Shown: positions 42,606 to 52,271, counted from the first letter of the stretch. The stretch is 64,000 nucleotides of DNA from Clostridiales bacterium (GCA_022770525.1 JALEHN010000039.1:57135-121134); one strand, 5' to 3'. Numbers and translations: made by a program. Notes: generated by a model from the sequence alone, not told the origin.

Positions 42606-43493
42606 ATGAAAACGACGCTTGTGATTATGGCGGCAGGTATCGGAAGCCGGTTTGGCGGCGGGATTAAGCAGTTAGAGCCGGTTGGACCAAATGGTGAGAT
42701 CATTATGGATTATTCCATCAAAGATGCCATCGCGGCCGGTTTTAATAAAGTTGTTTTTATTATTCGTAAAGACCTGGAAAAAGATTTTAAGGAAATTATA
42801 GGAAACAGAATTGAAAAGCTGATCGAGGTTGACTATGCTTTTCAGGAGCTTGATGATCTGCCAGAAGGGTTTGAAAAACCTGAAAAACGTGTAAAGCCGT
42901 GGGGGACAGGTCAGGCTATCCTTGTATGTAAAAATATTGTCAAAGAACCGTTTATTGTCATCAATGCTGATGATTACTACGGCAAAGAAGCATTTATAAA
43001 ACTGCATGATTTTCTTCTTAACGCCCCGGTGACCGTGGAAGGCAGATTAAACTGCGGTATGGCCGGATTTATCCTTGGCAATACATTAAGCGAAAACGGT
43101 GCGGTGACAAGAGGGGTATGTGCGGTTGATCGTGACGGTATGCTGACAGATGTCTTTGAGACAAAAGGTATTGAAAAAGAAGGCGATAAAGCTGTTGTTC
43201 GCAAAGATGGTGCTGTTGTTAAAGAAATTCCGACAGACAGCCATGTATCCATGAATATGTGGGCGCTGATGCCGGCATTTATTGATGTGCTTGAGACAGG
43301 GTTTAAAGAATTTCTGACCGGTCTTAGTGAAGATGATGTGACAAGCGAGTATCTTTTGCCGACAATTATCGACAAGCTCATTAAAACAGGCCGTGCACAG
43401 GTGAAGATGATGGAAACGGGCGATAAGTGGTACGGCATTACATATAAAGAAGATAAAGAATATGTGGCCAAAGCATTCAGAGAAATGCAGTGA
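42606..43493 (+). CDS. sugar-phosphate nucleotidyltransferase
   Basis: Makes a nucleotide sugar (or nucleotide-alcohol) from NTP and a phosphate ester. The 295-residue protein has the NTP-transferase signature near its start (VIMAAGIGSRFGGGIKQLEPVGPNG), a central FIVINADDYYG metal site and MNMWALMPAF. The GxGxR loop is GIGSRFGG. CGGGAGGTATTTGG precedes the ATG. Substrate unclear; glucose-1-phosphate or choline-type alcohols are both possible for this family. No partner kinase or glycosyltransferase is intact next to it. Confidence 0.82.
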   Translation: MKTTLVIMAAGIGSRFGGGIKQLEPVGPNGEIIMDYSIKDAIAAGFNKVVFIIRKDLEKDFKEIIGNRIEKLIEVDYAFQELDDLPEGFEKPEKRVKPWGTGQAILVCKNIVKEPFIVINADDYYGKEAFIKLHDFLLNAPVTVEGRLNCGMAGFILGNTLSENGAVTRGVCAVDRDGMLTDVFETKGIEKEGDKAVVRKDGAVVKEIPTDSHVSMNMWALMPAFIDVLETGFKEFLTGLSEDDVTSEYLLPTIIDKLIKTGRAQVKMMETGDKWYGITYKEDKEYVAKAFREMQ

Positions 43494-43579
43494 ATATATA
43501 CATAACTGTTTCACATGCTGCCGCAGGCAATGCTGATGCCGTCAATGAAGCGGTTTTGGAGCTTGTCTCTAAATATTAA
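43490..43579 (+). pseudogene. possible 29-residue gene remnant after the nucleotidyltransferase
   Basis: A GTG overlapping the previous stop opens a frame reading VNIYITVSHAAGNADAVNEA then VLELVSKY and a stop. It looks like a C-terminal protein fragment with normal codon use but has no recognisable family. It may be the trace of a deleted downstream gene, or chance. Confidence 0.3.
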
Positions 43580-43596
43580 CAGAAATTTTAATTAAT

Positions 43597-43667
43597 AAAG
43601 AAGCCGTCTGTAAGCTGAAAAGAGAATCGCAGGATTTCTTTGAAGCTTTCAGGGGGCTTCTTTTTCT
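43597..43667 (+). terminator. terminator before apbE
   Basis: AAAGAAGCC and GGCTTCTTT, with an inner AAGCT/AGCTT pair, close a long hairpin followed by TTCTTG. The remaining gap (43668-43849) is AT-rich and holds a repeated AAAGTGTGAAATG-like phrase near 43725 and 43752, but no ORF. Confidence 0.65.
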
Positions 43668-43849
43668 TGCGGAACGCTTTTTATCAGTGTATAATAACGC
43701 TATATGATGATGCCGGGGTTTTTAAAATGTGAAATGCAAAAAACTTTTTTAAAGTGTGAAATGTAAAGAACTCCGTAAGCATCGTTTGATGAAGGTATAA
43801 GCCGTACAGAAAAGCTTATAAGGCTTATGCGAATGTACTGGAGGTATTT

Positions 43850-44905
43850 ATGAGATTTTTTGCCGGTAAGAGAAAGAGAGCGGTATCGGGATTTTTTCTG
43901 ATGATGACAGTTTTGTTATGCATGTCGGGCTGTGGGCGTGAAAAGCTTCATAGTTATACGCTGTATACAGCATTTGATACGGAAACTAATCTTCAGTTTT
44001 ATGCTAAAGAAAGTGATGCCGGGCATATCTGTGAGGTATTTAAAACAGAGCTTGAAAGATATCATCAGCTGTTTGATATTTACCATGATTATAAAGATGT
44101 TCATAATATAAAAACGATCAATGACAATGCGGGAATTGCGCCGGTTGCAGTTGATGAGGAAATCATCAATATGTTAAAGCTTGGTGTGCAGATCGGCGAA
44201 AAGTCCGGCGGGAGTATGAATGCTGCCATGGGCAGTGTACTGGCGATTTGGCATGATTACCGGATGGCGGGGCTTAATGACCCTAAAGCGGCTGCACTTC
44301 CGGCGATGGAAGAACTGACGGAAGCAGCCGAACATACAGATATCCGTAAACTTATCATAGATGAGGAAAACAGTACCGTTTATTTGTCAGACCCTGAGAT
44401 GTCTCTTGATGTGGGAGCAATCGCCAAAGGTTATGCGGTGGCAAAGCTTGGAGAACTTCTTGAAAAAGAAGGGGTGACGTCAGGGCTTCTTGATGTGGGC
44501 GGAAATATCCTTGCCATCGGCAGTAAAAAAGACGGCAGCCTGTGGCGTATCGCTCTTCAGAATCCCGATCTTGACAGTGAAAAAGCATATATACATGTGC
44601 TTGGGCTTTCGGATACAGCACTGGTGACAAGCGGTGATTATCAGCGGTTTTACACAGTCGACGGGAAAAAGTATCATCATATTATTGACGCGGATACGCT
44701 GATGCCGGCGGATTATTTTACATCGGTGTCGGTGCTTTGCAAAGATTCCGGTTTGGCGGATGCTTTGTCTACAGCTTTGTTTTCGATGGATGAGCAGTCA
44801 GGACGAAAGCTGGCCGAAAGTATTGGCGGCGTGGAAGTGCTGTGGGTCTATAAAGATGGTCATGAATCAATGACTGATGGTTTTGGAGATTATCTGGAAG
44901 AATGA
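43850..44905 (+). CDS. apbE: FAD:protein FMN transferase ApbE
   Basis: Exported lipoprotein that covalently attaches FMN to threonines of flavoproteins such as RnfG or NqrC. The 351-residue protein has the lipobox LLCMSGC and the ApbE core: GAIAKGYAVAKLGELL, SGLLDVGGNILAIG, VTSGDYQRFYTVDGKKYHHIID and the metal-binding DALSTALFSM. TACTGGAGG precedes the ATG. The next gene, niaR, begins 97 bases on. A link to redox metabolism is inferred; no rnf genes are in the window. Confidence 0.92.
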   Translation: MRFFAGKRKRAVSGFFLMMTVLLCMSGCGREKLHSYTLYTAFDTETNLQFYAKESDAGHICEVFKTELERYHQLFDIYHDYKDVHNIKTINDNAGIAPVAVDEEIINMLKLGVQIGEKSGGSMNAAMGSVLAIWHDYRMAGLNDPKAAALPAMEELTEAAEHTDIRKLIIDEENSTVYLSDPEMSLDVGAIAKGYAVAKLGELLEKEGVTSGLLDVGGNILAIGSKKDGSLWRIALQNPDLDSEKAYIHVLGLSDTALVTSGDYQRFYTVDGKKYHHIIDADTLMPADYFTSVSVLCKDSGLADALSTALFSMDEQSGRKLAESIGGVEVLWVYKDGHESMTDGFGDYLEE

Positions 44906-45001
44906 TTGAGTAAAGCCATCATCGCCGGAGATGCAGTTACCGGTATATATGATTTTATGGAAGAACCATCGTTTAATAATTGTTTGAAAGGATGTCGAAA
45001 T

Positions 45002-45511
45002 ATGGAAGGTGACCGCCGCAGAGAGGAAATTCTAAAAATATTAAAAAACAGCAGCAGGGCTGTTTCTGGCAGCGGCCTTGCGAAGATGCTCGGTGTCAGC
45101 AGGCAGGTGATCGTTCAGGATATTGCTCTTTTGCGGGCGGTGAATAAAAATATTCTTGCAACGTCCAAAGGGTATTTACTGTATCAGCAGCATAAAGAAA
45201 ATCACCATCGCTGTTTCAGTGTCCGTCATTCCTCGGAGGCAATCAGAGATGAACTGATGACGGTCATCGATAACGGCGGACAGGTACTGGACATTGTTGT
45301 CGAACATGATGTGTACGGGCAGATTTGTGTGGATCTGAATCTGGAAAACAGGGCAGATGTGGAGGAGTTTTGCAGGAAAATTGAAAAAAGCCGTGCAAAG
45401 CCGTTAAACATACTTGCTGACGGCGATCATGTGCATACGGTGGCAGCCTCCAGTGAGGTGATTCTGGATAATATTGAACGTGCACTTAGAGATAAAGGTT
45501 ATTTGAAGTAA
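45002..45511 (+). CDS. niaR: NAD biosynthesis repressor NiaR (HTH plus 3H domain)
   Basis: Transcriptional repressor that senses nicotinic acid and controls NAD synthesis or salvage genes. The N-terminal helix-turn-helix (about 1-60) has SGSGLAKMLGVSRQVIVQDI; the 3H domain (about 75-169) contains its three histidines in the HHRCFSVRHSS, VVEHDVYGQI and DGDHVHTVAAS segments. Start at ATG 45002 after GAAAGGATG; a TTG at 44906 would add 32 residues with no good ribosome site. Its last four codons begin a tandem repeat array. Targets are not in the window. Confidence 0.88.
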   Translation: MEGDRRREEILKILKNSSRAVSGSGLAKMLGVSRQVIVQDIALLRAVNKNILATSKGYLLYQQHKENHHRCFSVRHSSEAIRDELMTVIDNGGQVLDIVVEHDVYGQICVDLNLENRADVEEFCRKIEKSRAKPLNILADGDHVHTVAASSEVILDNIERALRDKGYLK

Positions 45512-45630
45512 GACTGCATGAAGAGATAAAAGTTTTGAAGTAAGACGACATTGGTGAGATACAGTTATTTGAAGTGAGACTGCATGGAGAGATAAAAGTT
45601 TTTAGAAGTAAGATGACATTGGAGGAAAGT
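45499..45630 (+). repeat. tandem repeats (2 x 66 bp, about 4 x 33 bp) spanning the niaR stop and leading into jetA
   Basis: Two 66-bp copies (45499-45564 and 45565-45630) share TTATTTGAAGT(A/G)AGACTGCATG and later GAAGTAAGA-GACATTGG blocks. Each copy is itself two related 32-34-bp units. The niaR stop (45509-45511) is in the first unit and the GGAGG ribosome site of jetA lies in the last. Confidence 0.85.
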
Positions 45631-45631
45631 T

Positions 45632-47128
45632 GTGAGTGAGCAGATATTTATGAATGAGATCGCTGCCAGTCATGGTGAGCGTATGCGCCATATCGGTAAG
45701 TATTACCCGTTTTTCAGATTGTGGGATAATGGTCTGAATCTGTTTAAGGACGGCAGGTATGCCGATATAGATATGGCATATGTGACGATGGCGGTGATCC
45801 GTTATTTTATTGAAGAAAACAGTTTCAATGACAGAGCTGTGACATATGAGATGTATGCTTCTTTTATGAGTGATCTGCTTGTGAGAGACTTTTCTCCCAA
45901 AGCAGAGGAGGGGGAGCTTTCACAGCTCGTATCTTATATTTTTGATAAGCTTTGCAATGACGGCAAGCCTTTTTCGGCACGCTGGTTTGATCCTTCGGAT
46001 AAGAAAATGAAAACGATGCGCATACGGCTGATTGAAAGTCGGTTTGATCAGGGGCGGGTCGTGTACAGCCTGACATCGGATGCCATTGAGTTTTATCTTG
46101 ATACAAAAGAAATCAAAGATGAAAGTCAGATTTCTGTGGAACAGGTGCTGCTGGAAAAAATGGTCAGGGCAAAGAATTTTTCGGGAAGTCTGGCTGTGAT
46201 ATCAAGGATTAATCAGGAAGTATCAAAGCTGATGGTTCAAAAGGAGGAAATTGTCGTTCTTCTCGGACGCAATGTCTTTGAAGGCGCGAAAGCACTGGAA
46301 GCATTTTTTGAAAGCGGTCTTAAGTGGTTTGATGAGGAGCAGAAGCTTTTTCAAAAAAACCGGTCACTGGTGGATCAGGCCATGCGGCTTAGCACAGGCC
46401 AGGCTGCCCAGAGAGAGCTTTATGCGGTGGATACGGAGTTAAAGCGCGCAATGAAAAAGCATGGCGATCTTTTAATTGCGTGCACGAAGCTGCAGGTTGA
46501 AGCGGATGAGATGATTGCCCGCGCAAAAAAGACACGGTTTAGGCGCAGCGTGGATTTTGTGCGTTTAAAAGAAGTTTTTATGGAAGCCGATAATGTCTGC
46601 GGTGCTGCCAAGCTTGTAAAACCGCTTCTCGGACTCCGCCTTCATAAAACGCTGAATTTTCATCAGCTTGACGGGATGCTTGATTACAAGCCGGAGGAGA
46701 AAGTGCTTGAGGAAGCTTCGCCGTCGGGACGGGAAAGGTCGTATGTGTATGAGGAAGAGGCTGCTTCAAAAAGAATCGGCAGCAATTTTACATTTTTCTT
46801 AAAAGTTCTTTTTGAGCAGCTGACAGAAAAAGATGAGATCGGACTTGAGTATCTGAGTCACCTCTATATGATGAAGTTTGGCGAAGACATTTATCAAAAC
46901 GGGGATTTTTATGCATTTCTTGCGCATTTAAGTCAGAAAGACAGTTATGACCTGACAAAAATCAGGGAAAAGCAGGATACATTTCTTGAAGAAATCATGG
47001 CAGAATATATTGCAGGCGACGGTGAAAAGTATGATCATTTAAGGTTCGGTCTGCGTTTTGAGCCGGACCGGGTGATTTGCCCAGGAGGTACTTATGAAGT
47101 GACAAATATTATATTTGAAAGGAAATAA
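45632..47128 (+). CDS. JetA/MksF-like kleisin-type subunit of a MukBEF/Wadjet-like condensin
   Basis: Predicted bridging subunit that links the heads of the SMC protein encoded two genes downstream. The 498-residue protein has a globular helical N-terminus (about 1-170), a central helical/coiled-coil region (about 200-330, LYAVDTELKRAMKKHGDLL) and a C-terminal domain (about 380-498). I recognise it by gene order and size (kleisin, KITE, SMC) more than by motif. GTG start at 45632, six bases from GGAGG that lies in the repeat array. Three bases from the next gene. Defence against plasmids or a chromosome role are both possible. Confidence 0.68.
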   Translation: MSEQIFMNEIAASHGERMRHIGKYYPFFRLWDNGLNLFKDGRYADIDMAYVTMAVIRYFIEENSFNDRAVTYEMYASFMSDLLVRDFSPKAEEGELSQLVSYIFDKLCNDGKPFSARWFDPSDKKMKTMRIRLIESRFDQGRVVYSLTSDAIEFYLDTKEIKDESQISVEQVLLEKMVRAKNFSGSLAVISRINQEVSKLMVQKEEIVVLLGRNVFEGAKALEAFFESGLKWFDEEQKLFQKNRSLVDQAMRLSTGQAAQRELYAVDTELKRAMKKHGDLLIACTKLQVEADEMIARAKKTRFRRSVDFVRLKEVFMEADNVCGAAKLVKPLLGLRLHKTLNFHQLDGMLDYKPEEKVLEEASPSGRERSYVYEEEAASKRIGSNFTFFLKVLFEQLTEKDEIGLEYLSHLYMMKFGEDIYQNGDFYAFLAHLSQKDSYDLTKIREKQDTFLEEIMAEYIAGDGEKYDHLRFGLRFEPDRVICPGGTYEVTNIIFERK

Positions 47129-47131
47129 ACG

Positions 47132-47869
47132 ATGGATCAGAGAAATCTTGAAAAGGCGATGGAAATCTACGGACGTCTGATTGTCGGGGAAGAAATCAGT
47201 AAATCTGTAAACGGCGACCTGTATGAATGCTATGCGGGTAATACAGAAGTGTATGATATTTTGGATACAGTTTTAAAAAAGTCCAATTTAAAGCTGTATG
47301 AGTATCAGGATGCGCTGTATGTCTGTGCCGGACCGGGCAATAAAGTTTTCGGATTTACCAATGATGATCTGAAGAAAGAAATCGGCCTGCGTTTAAATAA
47401 AGAATTGTTTTTGGCTTATTATATGATATTTGAAACGGTCATTTTGTTTTATGAAAATTCAGGTGATGTGTCAGTGCGGGAGTATGTCAGAGTTTCTGAT
47501 GTGATTGAAGCGGTGACGGCAGGGCTTTACGGCGTTCTTAAAAAAGCCGGAACAGAAGTGCTTACCGAGACAGAGGAAAACAGCTTTAAAACGATTGCCC
47601 TTTTATGGGATGAGCTGCCGATGACGGCGCAAAATGAAGATATGTCCACTTTAAAGGCGGCAAGAGGGTCAAAAATCGGTATGACAAAACTTGTGTTTAA
47701 CTTTCTGAAATCACAGAATCTGTTTTATGAAAACGGTGATAAATATTATGCCACAGGAAGATTCAGGGCGATGGTCTGCAATTATTATGAGGATGAACAG
47801 AGCCGCCTGTTTGAAATAGCAAGGGGAGGTGAAACAGATGCCGCACATTCATCGGATTCGCGTGAATAA
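47132..47869 (+). CDS. JetB/MksE-like winged-helix (KITE-type) subunit
   Basis: A 245-residue predicted winged-helix protein that would bind the kleisin subunit. It reads EKAMEIYGRLIVGEEISKSV at the start and KLVFNFLKSQNLFYENGDKY near the end, the latter typical of a winged-helix beta hairpin. GAAAGGAAA precedes the ATG, and its last 32 bases overlap the SMC gene. No motif gives a firm family name; the assignment rests on position, size and fold pattern. Confidence 0.65.
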   Translation: MDQRNLEKAMEIYGRLIVGEEISKSVNGDLYECYAGNTEVYDILDTVLKKSNLKLYEYQDALYVCAGPGNKVFGFTNDDLKKEIGLRLNKELFLAYYMIFETVILFYENSGDVSVREYVRVSDVIEAVTAGLYGVLKKAGTEVLTETEENSFKTIALLWDELPMTAQNEDMSTLKAARGSKIGMTKLVFNFLKSQNLFYENGDKYYATGRFRAMVCNYYEDEQSRLFEIARGGETDAAHSSDSRE

Positions 47870-50800
47870 CGTTAAATACAACTTCGGCACACAGTATTAT
47901 GATGATTTTATTATGCGTTTTGACGGTAAAAATGCATTATATGATCTGGCAAACGGCGGCGGAAAAAGCGTCCTTATGCTTTTACTGTTTCAGAACCTTA
48001 TCCCTAATTGTACCCTTGACGATAAACAGCCGGTGGAAAAGCTGTTTCGGACAAATGAAGGGAGTACTTCGATTCATTCACTGATCGAATGGAAGCTTGA
48101 TGAATGTGATATTGTTGACGGCTATAAATATATGCTGACAGGTTTTTGCGCAAGAAAAGCAAAGGATGACGGCGATGACGGCGGCAAAAGAGATGCGGCT
48201 TCCATTGACTATTTTAATTATGTCATTTTTTACAGGGAATATAATGACAATGATCTTGTCAACCTGCCGCTGTCTAAGGGCAGGGAGCATATGACATATA
48301 CAGGCTTAAGAGTTTATTTAAAAGAGCTGGAGCATAAGGATTATCATCTGAAAATACATATATTTGACAGAAAAGGCGCTTATCAGAGTTTTATTGCCGG
48401 GTACGGCCTTTATGAAAGTCAGTGGGAAATTATCAGAGGTATCAACAAAACAGAAGGCCATGTGCGAACATATTTTGAGACAAACTATAAAACAACGAGA
48501 AAAGTTGTGGAAGACCTGCTGATTGAAGAGATTATTCAAAAAGCTTATGCGCAAAAGACGGACGGCGGCGATGAGGATATGGCCGGGACGCTTTTGTCCA
48601 TTCAGGGAAGGCTTTTGGAGCTGTCTAAGAAGCGGCAGGAAATATTGTCCTATGACAGACAGGCTCAGATGCTGGAAAACTTTTCGGGCAGAGTTTTAAG
48701 TCTGACGAAGCTTTATGGAGAGGAAGACAGCTTCAAATATGCACTTGTCCGCGGATATCATGGCCTTTTGGAGGCATTAAAAGTTAAAAATCGTGACGCT
48801 TCGGTGTATGTCAAAGAGCAGACTCTGGCGGAAAAACGGCTTTTTGAGATTGAGCGGAAGCTTGACACAGTGAAGGTTCAAAAAAGCCGGGAACAGCTTA
48901 AAAACCTTGAGAATCATACGTCGAAAGTCGAAGAACAGTTAAATACGCTTGAAGGTGATTATGCCAGGGCATCGCTTGCTCTGTCAGAAGCTGAAAGTAT
49001 GCGGGATTATCTTGAATATGAGGAAACTGCAAAAAATGCGGGGGTCGTCAAAGAGGCGCTTAATCGCAGTGCCGGTGACCCCCATGGTCATCTTTTGGAA
49101 CTGAACCGGCTTTCAAAAGCGGCCAGGAAAAAAATCGGGCAGCAGGCAGAGGACTTACATAAAAAACGGGATGATATCCGTTTAAAATCAGGGAAACTGG
49201 AAAGTATGCTTGATGAGCAAAGCGAACTTCTGCGTCAGGCACAGCTTTCGGAAGCTGTTGCCGATCATCATATTGCAAGCGGCAGCCAGGAAGAAAAACA
49301 GCTTGTGGAAGAAATATCCGAACTGCGGCATCAGGTGAACGCGCTTTTGGTGGAAGGCAGTGAAAAAGAAATACGGGCGTACAGGGCCGGTGAGGCCGGG
49401 CTTTTGAAGCGGCTTGATGAGGACAGAGAAAAATGCTCGGTTCTTAATGATGAAATGCAAAGCATTTTGCTGACATTGGAACAAAAACGGGCAGAACTGG
49501 CAAATGATACACATAAAAAGAAAGAAGTGGCGGATTTCTTTGACGCATATCAGGAACACCGCAGTAAAGCTGAAGGGTTATTGAAAGTTTACGGGGCTTC
49601 AGGATATGACGGATTAAAACAGAGTATTTACAGCCGTTATAAAAAAGCGGCACAGGACTTATATGAAGTCAGCCGCCGTATACAGCTGCTGAAAGATAAA
49701 AAAGTGCAGCTGCAGGAAAAAAATCCTGTGCTTGTATCCGAAAGTGTTCTAAGCGTTATGGATTACATGCGGCGCAGTTATAATGCTTCATGTATTGCCG
49801 GTGCGGATTATCTGAAGGAAGTGCCTGCCGAAGAAAAGAAGGTATTGCTTGGCAATATGCCGTATTTGCCGTTTGCGGTTATTGTGCGTACGGAATTTGA
49901 GAAAATTGCCGGTGATCTGACGTTTAGAACGATGGATTTCGGTGCGGGACAGGTGGTTCTTGTGCGGTATGATGCAGTTCTTTCCGGTGAATGTCTGACC
50001 GATGGCAGCCGTATAATTTTTACGGGACCCGATCCGCTGCTTTATGTTGATGATACGGCAGCAGGTCTTGAGGTACAAAAGACGGAGCAGTTGATCGCGC
50101 AGTGTGAGGCACGCAAAAACCGTCTTGTTGATCAGGAAAAGACATACCAGACAGACCTTGATTATGTGTACCATTTTATGGATACTTATTATGAACGGCG
50201 TCTTGAACTGCTTGCGGACCGGGATGCGGTAGAAAAGGAAATGACTGCCTTAAAACAGGAAATCAAAGATTTGGAAAAGCAGCTGGAGGCAGACCGCGCT
50301 GAAGAAAAAAGACTTTGTCAGGAAATCGAAGGGCTTAAAAAAGAAGCTGATGAAATGGCAAAAGAAAGAAGCGCCATTGAAAGCATGGCGGTGCTTAATG
50401 GAAAGCTTGATGATGTCAGGAATTTACTGCACCGGTACGGGCAGCAGAAAAGTCAGGCAAATCAGCAGATTCTGGCGATGAATGAGGCGATTGCGGACAC
50501 AAGCGCCAAAAGCAGTATGATGAAAAAGCAGATCGAGGTTTTGGAAGGTCAGCTTTTGAATCTTAAAAAAATGTGGCAGACACAGTTTGCGGCGTATTAT
50601 GTTGAAAATGATGATGATGGAGATGATGAAAGCGAAGAGCAGCTGTCTGATATAGAAGTGCGGTTTAGCGCTCTTTGTCAGGCTTATGAAAATGAAAACT
50701 CCGACATCGAGGATAAGAAAAAACTTCTTGAAACTTATGAAAAAACACTGGAGCGCCTTGAATATGCCATAGAATTAAGGAATATGACCATCGGGGAACT

Positions 50801-52253
50801 GGCACGGAAGCAAAGAGACGGTGAGTTTGTGGCCTGCGATAAAGATTCCATACGGGAAATCAGAGAGAGAATGGAAAATCTTTCCGAGCAGATTCAGCTT
50901 CAGAAAGCTGCCGCAAAGGATTCCCTGGCAAATACGCATAAACTGACGGGAAGCGTTGAAAATGCGGTCAATGTCATCGAGGAAAAATACGGCTATTACA
51001 AAGAGGTGGATCTGAAAAACATGGATTATGATGTGTTTATCAGAGAGTATCACACTTCTTTGGCGGAGGTAAAGGAAAAGCAGCAGACACTGTCGGAAAG
51101 CATTGTAAAAAATCAGAAAGAAATCAGAGCTCTTGAAGATATTAAAAAAGATATGGAGCGGCTGATGCGCAGTGTTTCGGTGACGGCGGCTTATACAAAA
51201 GACAGCGACAGAAATGATGAAAATTTCTATCAGAAGTCTGCCATGCTGTCTGAAATGTATGAGCGGCTCCGTAAAGATGAGGAACTTAAATGGGCGGAAT
51301 TCGAAAAGGATAAGGACAAGCTTGTGGAAACACTGCGGCTCTTAAAAGCCTATGATCTGGCAGATGAAATACGTTATCAGGTCAGTCTTCCGAAGACAGA
51401 AGATGAGGCGCGTACCCTTGGTGATAATATTTCCGATACGGTTAAAATTATTATGCTGGAAAAAGAACGTATTGAAAAAGGCATCGAGGATATGCAAAAA
51501 ATTAAGGAAAACTTTGAAAGTCAGTGTCTGCAGCGGTGTGAAGATATCCGGATGGAGCTGGAGCGGCTGCCTAAAATGTCAAAGATTACCCTCGGGGATG
51601 AACAGATTCAGATGATCGGACTTAAAATTCCATATGTGAAGCAAGAGCTTTATGGACAGAAAATGTCAGATTATATTGACCGGATCGTGGAAAAGGCCGA
51701 TGAAATCACAGATGAGGGCGAACGCCTTAAGTATCTTAAGAATAAACTGGCATGGAAGCATCTGTTTTCGGTGATTGTCACAGACATGGATCAGATCAGA
51801 CTTTCATTGTATAAAAGAGAGCCGATCCGTGAACAGAGCCGTTTCTTAAAGTATGAGGAGGCCGTTGGCAGTACGGGGCAGTCACAGGGCATTTATATTC
51901 AGTTCCTGATTGCAGTGATTAATTATATATCGGCGATTCATTCGAGAAGCAATGACACATCGGGGCTTAAAAAGGTCATTTTTATTGATAATCCTTTCGG
52001 CGCGGCAAAAGATATTTATATCTGGGAGCCGATTTTTGCCCTGCTTAAAGAAAATAATGTACAGCTGATTGTTCCTGCCAGAGGGGCAACACCGGCAATT
52101 ACCGGTGAATTTGATGTGAATTATGTTCTTGGGCAAAAAGTGGTTGGTACAAGGCAGCAGACGGTGGTGGTCGATTATCATTCCAGCGTTGACGTGGCGT
52201 CCATGGAATACAGAACCATTGAATATGAACAGCAGGTGTTTGATTTCGTATAA
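47838..52253 (+). CDS. JetC/MksB-like SMC ATPase
   Basis: A 1471-residue SMC-like motor that would extrude DNA loops. Walker A is ANGGGKS (K43). Long heptad-rich coiled coils (about 280-640 and 760-1290) surround a hinge (about 640-750). The ABC signature reads GSTGQSQG (from about 1344), close to the LSTGEAIG of MukB, and Walker B reads VIFIDNPFGAAKD with Asn1385 where a catalytic Glu is usual. Start ATG 47838, six bases from GGGGAGGTG; GTG 47829 is less likely. No jetD-like nuclease gene follows: the next gene is murE-like. Confidence 0.85.
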   Translation: MPHIHRIRVNNVKYNFGTQYYDDFIMRFDGKNALYDLANGGGKSVLMLLLFQNLIPNCTLDDKQPVEKLFRTNEGSTSIHSLIEWKLDECDIVDGYKYMLTGFCARKAKDDGDDGGKRDAASIDYFNYVIFYREYNDNDLVNLPLSKGREHMTYTGLRVYLKELEHKDYHLKIHIFDRKGAYQSFIAGYGLYESQWEIIRGINKTEGHVRTYFETNYKTTRKVVEDLLIEEIIQKAYAQKTDGGDEDMAGTLLSIQGRLLELSKKRQEILSYDRQAQMLENFSGRVLSLTKLYGEEDSFKYALVRGYHGLLEALKVKNRDASVYVKEQTLAEKRLFEIERKLDTVKVQKSREQLKNLENHTSKVEEQLNTLEGDYARASLALSEAESMRDYLEYEETAKNAGVVKEALNRSAGDPHGHLLELNRLSKAARKKIGQQAEDLHKKRDDIRLKSGKLESMLDEQSELLRQAQLSEAVADHHIASGSQEEKQLVEEISELRHQVNALLVEGSEKEIRAYRAGEAGLLKRLDEDREKCSVLNDEMQSILLTLEQKRAELANDTHKKKEVADFFDAYQEHRSKAEGLLKVYGASGYDGLKQSIYSRYKKAAQDLYEVSRRIQLLKDKKVQLQEKNPVLVSESVLSVMDYMRRSYNASCIAGADYLKEVPAEEKKVLLGNMPYLPFAVIVRTEFEKIAGDLTFRTMDFGAGQVVLVRYDAVLSGECLTDGSRIIFTGPDPLLYVDDTAAGLEVQKTEQLIAQCEARKNRLVDQEKTYQTDLDYVYHFMDTYYERRLELLADRDAVEKEMTALKQEIKDLEKQLEADRAEEKRLCQEIEGLKKEADEMAKERSAIESMAVLNGKLDDVRNLLHRYGQQKSQANQQILAMNEAIADTSAKSSMMKKQIEVLEGQLLNLKKMWQTQFAAYYVENDDDGDDESEEQLSDIEVRFSALCQAYENENSDIEDKKKLLETYEKTLERLEYAIELRNMTIGELARKQRDGEFVACDKDSIREIRERMENLSEQIQLQKAAAKDSLANTHKLTGSVENAVNVIEEKYGYYKEVDLKNMDYDVFIREYHTSLAEVKEKQQTLSESIVKNQKEIRALEDIKKDMERLMRSVSVTAAYTKDSDRNDENFYQKSAMLSEMYERLRKDEELKWAEFEKDKDKLVETLRLLKAYDLADEIRYQVSLPKTEDEARTLGDNISDTVKIIMLEKERIEKGIEDMQKIKENFESQCLQRCEDIRMELERLPKMSKITLGDEQIQMIGLKIPYVKQELYGQKMSDYIDRIVEKADEITDEGERLKYLKNKLAWKHLFSVIVTDMDQIRLSLYKREPIREQSRFLKYEEAVGSTGQSQGIYIQFLIAVINYISAIHSRSNDTSGLKKVIFIDNPFGAAKDIYIWEPIFALLKENNVQLIVPARGATPAITGEFDVNYVLGQKVVGTRQQTVVVDYHSSVDVASMEYRTIEYEQQVFDFV

Positions 52254-52271
52254 GAAGCCGGTTTGTAAAAT

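Noticed and set aside
45499..45630. CRISPR array
   Set aside because: The units are directly adjacent with no unique spacers, only two to four copies, and no cas genes are nearby.
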